Of a stretch of DNA of 64,000 nucleotides, positions 55,304-64,000 are shown one piece after another (positions within the stretch are counted from its first letter, which is position 1; each line of letters begins with the position of its first letter). This stretch comes from Dugong dugon (Eukaryota > Chordata > Mammalia > Sirenia > Dugongidae). The position numbers and the translations under genes are program-made. The notes beneath the pieces are model-generated. The model did not search any database, had not been told where the DNA came from, and saw only the letters and a list, made by a program, of their open reading frames with translations. Location of the stretch: the NCBI GenBank assembly GCA_030035585.1, contig CM057474.1, positions 6,060,001 to 6,124,000 on the forward strand, in the 5' to 3' direction.

Positions 55304-56947
55304 TCAGTAGTTATTTTTCTTGTTTATTGATTGTAGATTTGTTTGTTTTGTCCCTTTATTTTTTAAAATTTGACTATGTCTGAGCAGGCGGACTGTGTGT
55401 TCTTTGTTGTTTGCTCGTCTGTGGGCACAATACTTTTCACCTCTTTCTCTAATCGGCAGGGTCAGTCACTCAGATATGGTATCGCAGGGCAGGTCTAGCT
55501 GAAGAGGAGTTACTGGGACGGGTTGTTTCTGGCACTTACTACAGCCACCAGAGTGGGTTGGTAATCAGTGCAGGGCAGGTTCCAGTAGGCCGTGCCTGTG
55601 CTGCTTGGTGGTGTGAAGTTAAGCGCACGGTGCAGTTAGGCAGGATGTAGTGGGGAGATTGTTATGTGTGGAGCTACGATGGATATGGGAGAGAGGAGAG
55701 AGGACCAGGAGCCAAAAACATACAAAAAAACATAAAAGAATGCTAGGGGAGCTTGCTGTTGGAGTGGAGAGATGAGAGACTATGAAATGGAGAAAAACAG
55801 AAAGGGGAAGAGGAAGAAAAGAATGAACAAATAAAAATAAGAAAGGTTTAAGAACCACAAAGTTTCCAGCGATCCCACCGGTGCAGCTATGAGGTCTGGA
55901 GAAGTGGCTCTCTGGTGTTGCAGTACAGCCTGGCTAGAGGCATAGAGGTATACAATGCCAGGTATTCAGGGAACATAAAGAGAAGGAAGATATAGAGAGA
56001 CAAGAAAGTGAGTAATGAAGAAAGACAAAAAGGGAAAAAGATAGAAAACAAAACAATACAAATTAAAAAAAAAAAAAAGAACAAGAAAAGCCCCCCAAAA
56101 AACTGAAAAAAACAAAAACAAAAACAAAAAACCAATGAAAAAAGAAATGCCCTCAGGGATCCCTCTGCATATCTGTGCAAGCAAAGGGCGTAGTCTCCTT
56201 GCCACACAGCACTGCCTGGCCAGAAAGGGCTCCCAACTCAAGAAAAGGAAAAGAAAACAAGCAAACAATTCAAAACAAAAGAATGAACAAAAGCCCCGGG
56301 ATCCCACCACCGTGGCAGCCCAGACTGGGAAGTAGCTCCACACTTGAACAGAACTCCGCAGCCCCTCAGGAAGAAGCAAAGATGGCGCACGGAGCCAGGT
56401 ATTTGAGCAAAAGGAGGGGGAGGTGGTGAGAGGTAAGGAAGAAATCAAAAGAAGCGTAAAAAAGCAACACCAGCAGCCAACAAATGGCACTCAGAGAGCT
56501 GGTCCGTTCGGGTGTGTGGAATCCAAGCAGCTGGTGTTTCCCGTACAAGAGATTGTGGCTGCGGGAAGCAGAGGAGGCCGAGTAGGGGTGAAGAATGGTG
56601 GGGGGTGGGAAAGCATATATCGCAAATTACCGGTTGTTTTGTCTCCCGCTGGAAGCTCCGTGAAGCTGCTTTCTTGTACCCCCTGTTTGCTGGTCTCTGA
56701 TAGGAGTCCAAGATGGCGGATCTGCACTGTGTTAGCTGGTAGGGGACCTCTGCATGAATCTCTCCTCGCTCTCCGTTTTCTGTCAGTTTTCTCACTCCAT
56801 TTGGTGCTTGGCTGAGTTCTTTATCTCTTCATTTGATGATTTAGGTTTCAGGATTGTTGTTTTCTCCATTCGGCTTAGTTTTTCAGATCTTTGTTGTGGA
56901 GGGAAGGTGTGGTGCTTCTGCCTAGAGCGCCATTTTGCTGGAAGTCC
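55304..56947 (-). promoter_or_regulatory. L1 5' UTR / internal promoter
   Basis: 1.6 kb, GC-rich near its start. Sense CAAAATGGCG begins at +10 (plus coordinates 56,929-56,938), a YY1-type site at the same place as in human L1. A further CAAGATGGCGG lies on the opposite strand at about 56,709. The middle (55,680-56,160) is strongly purine-rich on the plus strand. GC-rich segments beginning with GATCCC recur at about 55,871, 56,158 and 56,300. Confidence 0.8.
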
Positions 56948-56964
56948 TAAAAGATTAATTTCTT

Positions 56965-57225
56965 AACTAAAGTGCTATAAAAAGTCCAGATAACATGCTT
57001 TATGTTCTGGAATTATGCAATGAATGTATTAACAATCTGCATCTTAGAGAAACAACACAGAGAAAAGTAAGTTATTGACTGGAGTTCAGGGTTTGTGAAA
57101 TGGGTTAGAGGTAGGTTAGATGGGCACCTCTAATGACAAACTTTGAGAACTAAGCTAGGAAATCTCAATTATTTTCTCAAAAAAAGAAAAAAAGAGATAA
57201 CAATTTTTCAAAAATTCTTCTCAAC
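56965..57225. other. Unique flank of the L1
   Basis: Pre-insertion flanking DNA. Nothing was recognised. Confidence 0.5.
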
Positions 57226-58139
57226 AGGAACGCAGATGTAAATCCAGCCACCTACGGTTACCTGATCTTCGACAAGGGCCCAAAGTACATCAAATGGGGA
57301 AAAGGCAGTATTTTTCACAAATGGTGCTGGCAAAACTGGATATCCATCTGCAAAAAAATGAAACAGGACCCATACCTCACACCGTATACAAAAACTACTT
57401 GAAAATAGATCAAAGACCTGAATATAAAGCCTAAAACTATAAAGTTCATAGAAGAAAAAATAGGACCAACACTTCAGGCCTTAATACATGGCATTAACAG
57501 GATATAAACCATAACCATCAGCACACAAACCCCAATAGATAAGCTAGATAACTGGGATCTTCTAAAAATCAAACACCTATGCTCTTCAAAAGACTTCACC
57601 AAAAGAGTAAAAAGAGAACCTACAGACTGGGAAAAAATTTTTGGACAGTACAAGTCAGACAAAGGTCTAGTCTCCATAATCTACAAGAAAGTCCAACACC
57701 TCTCCAACAAAAGACAAGTAATCCCATTTAAAACTGGGCAAAGGAAATGAACAGACACTTCACCAAAGAAGACATTCAAATGGCCAACAGACACACGAGG
57801 AAATGCTTGCGATCACTAGCCATTAGAGAAATGCAAATTAAAACCACAATGAGATACCATCTCACCCCGGCATTACTGGCACGAATCAAAAACACTGGAA
57901 ATAACAAATGTTGGAGGGGCTGCGGGGAGATCAGAACACTTATGCACTGCTGGTGGGAATGCAAAATGATACAACCATTTTGGAAAATGATATGGTGCTT
58001 CCTCAGAAAGCTAGAAATAGACATACCATTCGATCCAGCAATCCCACTACTAGGAATACATCTTAGAGAAAAGAGTCATCACTCGAATAGACATATGCAC
58101 GCCTATGTTCATGGCAGCATTGTTCACAATAGCAAAATG
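57226..58139 (+). mobile_element. L1 ORF2 C-terminal fragment
   Basis: Plus-strand piece beginning GATGTAAATCCAGCCACC and parallel to 51,120-50,190 of the full-length L1. The frame 57,747-58,145 encodes [40 protein letters not shown] and [16 protein letters not shown]. It stops abruptly at GCAAAATGA, lacking its 3' UTR and tail, so the 3' part has been lost. Confidence 0.9.
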
Positions 58140-58229
58140 ATATGAGCCTTCAAAACCATGTCTTTTGTGGGTTATGACATATTCTACATATACTATGGAA
58201 AAACGCTTATATTAATGCTTAAAAGATTT
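58140..58229. other. Short unassigned spacer
   Basis: About 90 bp between L1 and RTE fragments. Nothing was recognised. Confidence 0.4.
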
Positions 58230-59972
58230 CTCTACCTCTTAGAAAACCAAAAGGGAAGAAGACAGTCAATGTTTATCAAGCTGAAACAACTGAAGAAAAA
58301 ATTCAAGCCTTGAGTTGCAATTTTGAAGGATTCTATGAGCAAAATATTGAATGATACAGGAAGCATCAAAAGAAGATGGAAGGGATACACAGAGTGACTG
58401 TAACAAACAAAAATCGGTCTATGTTCAAACATTTCAGGAGGTTTCCTGTGATCAAGAACTGATGGAATTGAAGGAAGAAGTCCAAGCTGCACTGAAGGCA
58501 CTGGCAAAAAAACAAGGCTTCAGGGATTGATGGAATACCAACTGAGATATTTTAACAAACAGATGCAGTGCTGGAGGTGCTCACACGTCTATGCCAAGAA
58601 ATTTGGAAGACAGCTACCTGGCCAACTGACTGGAAGAGATCCATTTTTGTGCCCATTCCAAAGAAAGGTGATCCAACAATTCAGAAATTATCAAACAATT
58701 TCAATATCACACACAAACAAAATGTTGCTGAAGATAATTAAGAAATGGTTGCAGCAGTACACCAACAGGGAACTGCCAGAAATAGAAGCCAGATTCAGAA
58801 GAGGATGTGGAAGGAGGGTTATCATTGCTGATGTCAGATGGATCTTGGCTAAAAGTGCAGGATACCAGAAAGATGTTTACCAGTGTTTTATTGACTATGC
58901 AAAGGCATTCAACTCTGTGGATCATAACAAATTATGGATAACATTGGGAAGAATGGGAATTCCAGAACACATAATTGCGCTCATGTGGAACCTGTACATA
59001 GACTAAGAGGCAGTCGTTCTTAATGAACAAGGGGATACTCGGTGGTTTAAAATCAGGAAAGGTGTGTGTCAGCGTTGTGTAATTTCACCATACTTATTCA
59101 ATCTGTATGCTGAGCAAATATTCCAAGAAACTGGACTGTATGAAGAAGAACGTGACATCAGGATTGGTGGAATACTCATTAACAACCTGCGATATGCAGA
59201 TGACGCAAACTGGCTTGCTGAAAGTGAAGAGGACTTGAAGCACTTACTGATGAAGATCAAAGACTACAGCCTTGGATTACACCTCAACATAAAGAAAACA
59301 AAAATTCTCACAGCTATACCAATAAGCAACATCATAATAAACGGAGAAAGTATTGAAGTTGTCAAGGATTTCTTTTTACGTGAATCCACAATCAATGCCC
59401 GTGGAAGCAGCAGTCAAGAAATCAAATGACGTATTGCATTGGGCAAATTTGCTGCAAAAGACCTCTTTAAAGTGTTGAAAAGGAAAGATGTCACTTCACA
59501 GACTAAGGTGTGCCTGACTCAAGCCATGATGTTTTCAATTGCCTCATAGTTATACAAAAGCTGGAAAACGAATAAGGAAGATTGAAGAAGAATTGATGCC
59601 TTTGAATTATGGGGTAGGCAAGGAATATTGAATATACCATTGACTGCCAGAAGAACAAACAAGTCTGTCTTGGAGGAAGTACAGCCAGAGTGCTCCTTAG
59701 AAGCAAGGATGGGGAGACTTTGTTTCACGTACTTTGGACATGTTATCAGGAGGGACCAGTCCCTAGAGAAGGACATCATGCTTGGTAAAGTAGGCGGTCA
59801 GTGAAAAAGAGAAAAACCCTCGACAAGATGGATTGACACACTGTCTGCAATAATGAGCTCAAACATAGCAATGATTGTGATGATGGCTGAGGACTGGCCA
59901 TTGTTTCATTCTGTTGTACGTAGGGTTTCTATGAGTCATAACTGACTCAACAGCACCTAACAACAGCAACAA
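58230..59972 (+). mobile_element. RTE LINE, RT to 3' end (1.7 kb)
   Basis: Longest RTE copy in the window. After a pre-RT part (CTGAAGGCACTGGC, GGCTTCAGGGATTGATGGAA), the frame 58,527-59,006 holds RT motif A, FIDYAKAFNSVDHNKLW, and RMGIPEHIIALMWNLYID, then a stop. The frame 59,064-59,429 continues with CVISPYLFNLYAEQ, the catalytic LRYADDANWLAESEEDLKHL and LHLNIKKTKILT. The C-terminal region (59,430-59,800) is broken in several places. It ends GGTTTCTATGAGTCATAACT and CAACAGCACCTAACAACAG. The endonuclease is missing (5' truncated). Inactive. Confidence 0.92.
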
Positions 59973-60044
59973 CTCTGAGGTTGAGATTATAGATCACTGA
60001 GTAATCCATTGGTTACTAAGGAGCCAGACTCCAGTTTAGTAACA

Positions 60045-60160
60045 TTATTTACTCTAGTGTTTTAATATTTCAGGAGAGAAAACTAAAATCAGAAAAACGA
60101 AGTTAGTTAATTGTGAATCCTGGGCTAGAATCCAGATCTTAATATCTCTGGCCTGTGTAT
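60045..60160 (-). repeat. MIR fragment
   Basis: GGAGAGAAAACTAAAATCAG plus GTGAATCCTGGGCTAGAATC is the reverse-complement MIR core (GAGGAAACTGAGG...GCTGGGATTCGAA). Confidence 0.6.
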
Positions 60161-60256
60161 TGTCAGTAAGCCATTTTGCTTTTAGGTAGAGAGGGATAGA
60201 AGCAGGGAGCTGGAAATGATTTTCTCTGTTTCTTCACTGGATTTTAGGTAAGATTG

Positions 60257-60477
60257 AAAAACAAAAAACAACCAATTGCTGTCACGTCAGTTTTGACTCA
60301 CGGTGACCCCATGTATGTCAGAGTAGAACTTGTGCTCCACGGGGTTTTCAATGGCTGATTTTTTGGAAGTGGATCAGCAGTCCTTTCTTCTGAGGTGCCT
60401 CTGGGTGCACTTGAATTTCCAGTCTGTCATTTAGAAGCCAAGAGCGTTAACTGTTTGTGCCCCCCAGAGACTGTAAG
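60257..60477 (-). repeat. AfroSINE, long form
   Basis: Minus-strand, full-length but diverged (GCTGTCACGTCAGTTTTGAC to TTTGTGCCCCCCAGAGACTG). Confidence 0.9.
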
Positions 60478-60583
60478 ATAGTACATATAGAATTATTTTA
60501 ATCCTGAAATCATTGAAAGCAGAGTATTATTTTTGGCCAGTTACCAAAGAGCGAGAGCAAATTTATGAATATCTCTAGCTCTA

Positions 60584-60640
60584 ATTTTATCTATCTATCT
60601 GTCATTATCTATATCTATCCATCTATCTAGATATAATTTT
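60584..60640. repeat. (TATC)n microsatellite
   Basis: Imperfect CTAT/TATC tetranucleotide run. Confidence 0.88.
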
Positions 60641-60704
60641 TAAGATAGGAAATGTGGATAGAAAATGAGCTAGAAACAGATTTTAGAGTAGGTATTTATT
60701 ATTA

Positions 60705-63700
60705 TTATTATTAATAATTTATTTTATTTTTGTTGTTGTTGAGAATATACACAGCAGAACATATACAAATTCAGCAATTTCTACATGGGAAATTCAGTGA
60801 CAGTGATTACATTCTTAGAGTTGTGCAACCTTTCTCACCCTCCTTTTCCTAGTTGTTCCTCCCCATTGACATAAACTCATTGCCCCCATGTTTCCTATCT
60901 AATCTTTTGAGTTGCTATTGTCAGTTTGATCCCATATGGATAGATCTTGAAAAAGAATGATGCTAAAGGCAGACATTCTTTACTAGTTAAGTTAAACTGT
61001 TTTTTGATTTTAAGAATACTTCAGGGTCTATTTTTGGTTTAAGATTTAAAGATTATCTCAGGGCAATAGTTTCAGGGTTCAGTCAGCCTTTATGGCTTCA
61101 GAAAGTTTGGATTCCAGGATAATTTTAAATTCTGTGCTACAGTTTACCCCTTTTGATAAGGATTCATCTATAGCAGGCAGTTCATGGAGGCAATTAGCCA
61201 CACAGTCCATTTTCTGCTCCTATTCCTGACTCTCCTTCCTCTCTTGCTCCAGGCAAATAGACACAAATTGTTATGCCTTGAATGGCTGCTTGCAAGCTTT
61301 TAAGACCCCAAACACTATGCAACAATCTAGGAGGTAGAACAGAAGCACTGAATACATTATTAGAACAATTAACTGGAATGTCTAATGAAATCATCACCCT
61401 AAACCTCCCAAACCAAGGAATCAAATCCCGTGAGTTATTTGGTTGTACGTAAGCAGCCTCAGCAGCTTTTCTTACCCAATATATCTATCACACAACTTTT
61501 GCCAATTCACCTTTTCACAGGTGTGCAGCTTATTGAGAGCAATTATTTAATCAGCTGTGCAACCCTACCCTTAACCAATGTGATTTTTGCATCACTGTGA
61601 ACCAAAAGTCAGTACACCATTAGCAATATCCCCTCCCCTTTTCCCCCTCTCTCTTGCCCCTGGTAACCACTAATAAACTGTGGTCTCTATACAGTTGCGT
61701 TTTCTTGCCTTTTCATATAAGTGAGGTCATACAATATTTGTCCTTTTATGATTGACTTACTTCACTCTGCATAATGTTTTCAAGCTCCATCTTTGTAGCA
61801 TGTATCAAGACTTCATTTCTCTTACTGGCTGAGTAGTATTCATTGTATGTATGAACCACATTTTGTTTATCTATTTGTCCATTAACGGAAGTTGAAGTTT
61901 TTTCCACCTTTTAGCTATTGTGAATAGTGCTGCAATGAACATTGGTATACAAGTATCTGTTTCAGTCTCTGCTTTCAAGTCTTTTGGGGGTATACCTACG
62001 TGTAGAATTGCTGGGTCATGTGGTAGTTGTTTTTAGTTTTTTGAGGAACTGTCACACTGTTTTCCACAATGGCTGTACCATTTTGCATCCCCACCAGCAA
62101 TGAATAAGGGTTCCAATTTCCCCACATCCTCACCAACGTTTGTTATTTTCTGTTTTTTTTTTTTTTTTGTTGTTGTTGTTGTTTTATTTTACCTTAGCGA
62201 TCCTAGTGGGAGTGAAATGATATCTCATTGTGGTTTTGATTTACATCTGTCTGATGGCTAATGATGTTGAGCATCTTTTTAGTTGTTGTTGAGACTATAC
62301 ATAGCAGAACATATGCCAATTCAATAATTTCTACATGTAAAATTCAGTGACACTGATTACATTGTTCAATTTGTGCAGTCATTCTCATCCTCTTTTTCTA
62401 AGTTGTTTTTGATGGCCATTTGAATGTCCTCTTTGGTGAAAGATTTATTCAAGTCCTTTGCCCATTTTATGATTGGGTTGTCTTTTTGTTGTGAAGTTGT
62501 CAAAGCTTTATGTATATTTTGGTTATTAGATTTTTATCAGATATATGGTTTCCAAAGATATTCTCCCAGTCAGTTGCTTGTCTTTTCATTTGTTGGTAAA
62601 GTCTTTTGAGGAAAAAAAGTTTTAATATTGATGAGGTCTTATTTATTTGTTTGTCTTTTGCTATTTGTGCTTTGGTATTATATTAGATAATCCATTGTTA
62701 AAAGCTAGGCCTGACGACATTGCCCCTGCATTTTCTTCTAAGAATTTTATGGTTTTAGTTTTCACATTTAGGTCCTTAAGCCATTTTGAATTTGTATTTG
62801 TGTATGGTGTGAGGCATGGATCCTGTTTTATTTTCCTGTATGTGGAAATAAAATTTTCCCAATACTATTTATTGAAGAGACTCTTCTTTCCTCATTGAAT
62901 GGACTTAGCACCCTTGTCAAAAATCAGTTGACCATAGAACTGTGGGTTTATTCCTGGTTAATATGATTATTGATTGTCATGATTATTTACTTTATGCCCC
63001 TCATCTAAAAGACGTTCTTAGCTTGTTCCTGATGTTAGCAGGAGGTTATCCAATCTTTCGTCATTAAGTATGATGTTAGCTGTAAGGTTTTCTCAGATGT
63101 TTGTTTGAGGTTCATCAATTCTATTCATTGAAAAGAATCAGCTTTTGGTTTCATGGATTTTCTCTATTGTTTTCCTGTTTTCTATTTCATTGATCTCCAC
63201 TCTGATTTTTCCTATGTCCATTGCTTTGCTTAGTTTGTATTTAATGTGCTCTTTTTTTGCTGAAATGTTAAGGTAGACACTGAGGTTTTTTTGAGACCCT
63301 CATCTTTTCTAACACAGATATTTAGTGCTATCGATTTCTCTGTAACTACTGCTTTGGCTGAATCTCACAAATTTTGAAGTGTTTTCATTTTTATGCAGGC
63401 TAAAATTCTTCCTAATTTTCCGTTTGATTTCTTCTTTCACTCATATGTTATTTAGAAGTATAATCTAGTTTCCAGATATCTTTCAATATATTTTTCCATT
63501 ATTAATTTCTAGTTTTATTCCATTGTGGTTAGACAACATACTTTGCATGATTTTGATCCTTTTTAATCTATGGAGAATGGTTTTATGACTCAGAATTATG
63601 GTATATCTTGCTAAATTTTCAGTGTGTAATGGAAAAAAATATATGTTATTCTGTGTTGGTGGAGTAGACTACACATGTCAATTAGATCAAGTTTTTTGAT

Positions 63701-64000
63701 AGTATCAGTCATGATTTCTATCACTTCACTGATTTGTTTCTACCAGTTATCAGAAAGTGGGAGTAGAATTCTCCCACTTAATTATGAGTTTATTTCTCAT
63801 CGCAGTTCTATCAGTTATTGATTGTTTCAGGTATTTTGAAGTTGGCTTTTTAGGGACATAAACATCTAGGATTGTTATTTCTTCTTGATGAGTGGACCTA
63901 GCCCTCTTTATCCCTGCAATGTTCTTTGCTCTCATATCTACTTGGTCTGACTTTATTATAGCCATGCCAGCTTTCTTTTGATTAATCTTAGCATGGTATA
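60705..64000 (-). mobile_element. Older L1, 3' UTR and most of ORF2, runs off window
   Basis: Minus-strand L1 from its (GTT)n-rich 3' end (60,705) through a 3' UTR (to about 61,720) and ORF2. Recognisable stretches are the C-terminal region (61,720-62,250) and an EN remnant at 63,965-63,750 (EEITILDVYVPKKPTSKYLK). No frame is open for long. A block of about 128 bp at 62,281-62,408, similar to the element's own 3' end, interrupts ORF2. A T-run lies at 62,152-62,168. Older than the L1 at 48,786 and inactive. Confidence 0.88.

Larger units (their letters stand above)
48786..56947 (-). mobile_element. Full-length L1 retrotransposon
   Basis: 8,162-bp L1 on the minus strand, complete from its 5' end (sense GGACTTCCAGCAAAATGGCG) to an A-rich 3' tail (48,786-48,832). 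It is flanked by a perfect 17-bp target-site duplication TAAAAGATTAATTTCTT (48,769-48,785 and 56,948-56,964). The order in sense is 5' UTR (56,947-55,304), ORF1 (about 55,303-54,319), an inter-ORF spacer, ORF2 (53,829-49,985) and a 3' UTR of about 1.2 kb. The protein frames contain a handful of stops and frame changes, so this copy cannot make intact ORF1p or ORF2p. The perfect duplications and full length say it is much younger than the L1M and L1 fragments around it. Confidence 0.96.

Noticed and set aside
55619-56490. Long hydrophobic minus frames (up to 174 codons) in the L1 5' UTR
   Set aside because: They arise from pyrimidine-rich sequence giving runs of Phe, Leu and Ser, and lie upstream of ORF1.

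Overview
The window is mammalian nuclear DNA with no complete protein-coding host gene. The most frequent repeat is a tRNA-derived SINE of the AfroSINE type, with about 30 copies. It occurs beside an RTE-type LINE with BovB-like reverse transcriptase and a lineage-specific L1. This combination points to an afrotherian, most likely an elephant or a close relative (paenungulate). The sequence alone does not settle the species. Older pan-mammalian elements (L2, MIR, L1M-like, hAT and Tc1/mariner MITEs, solitary LTRs) form the background.

Layout. 1-5,480: mostly unique DNA with MIR/L2 fossils, four SINEs and a CG/CA repeat. 5,690-6,010: a CpG island with two possible splice donors on the minus strand, the only good sign of a host gene start. 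Its body would lie at lower coordinates and beyond the window, and the gene was not recognised. 6,010-7,050: unique promoter-flanking DNA. 7,740-8,750: an old L1. 10,340-10,473: a sharp inverted repeat, followed by an L1 3' half and two RTE fragments up to 13,910. 14,940-15,600: unique DNA with binding-site-like motifs. 16,471-17,004: a solitary LTR. 17,397-19,360: an unusually long L2 that still shows its reverse transcriptase. 19,400-20,100: unique DNA with a CTCF-like motif. 20-48 kb: SINE-dense, AT-rich DNA with nested insertions, an RTE (31,792-32,945), MITEs at 35.5-36.1, 43.1 and 44.9 kb, two further solitary LTRs and a 94-bp tandem duplication. 48,786-56,947: a full-length 8.2-kb L1 on the minus strand between 17-bp target-site duplications. 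57,226-59,972: an L1 fragment and a 1.7-kb RTE. 60,705-64,000: an older L1 running off the window.

How the parts relate. L1 supplies its own ORF1/ORF2 machinery. The AfroSINE has no protein, but its 3' end resembles the 3' end of the RTE element. The simplest reading is that the RTE reverse transcriptase moved the SINEs. Several loci preserve retrotransposition intermediates: a twin-primed (5'-inverted) SINE, a SINE split by an L1 tail with matching 8-bp repeats, and complete target-site duplications. No viral gene, CRISPR array, tRNA or rRNA gene was found.
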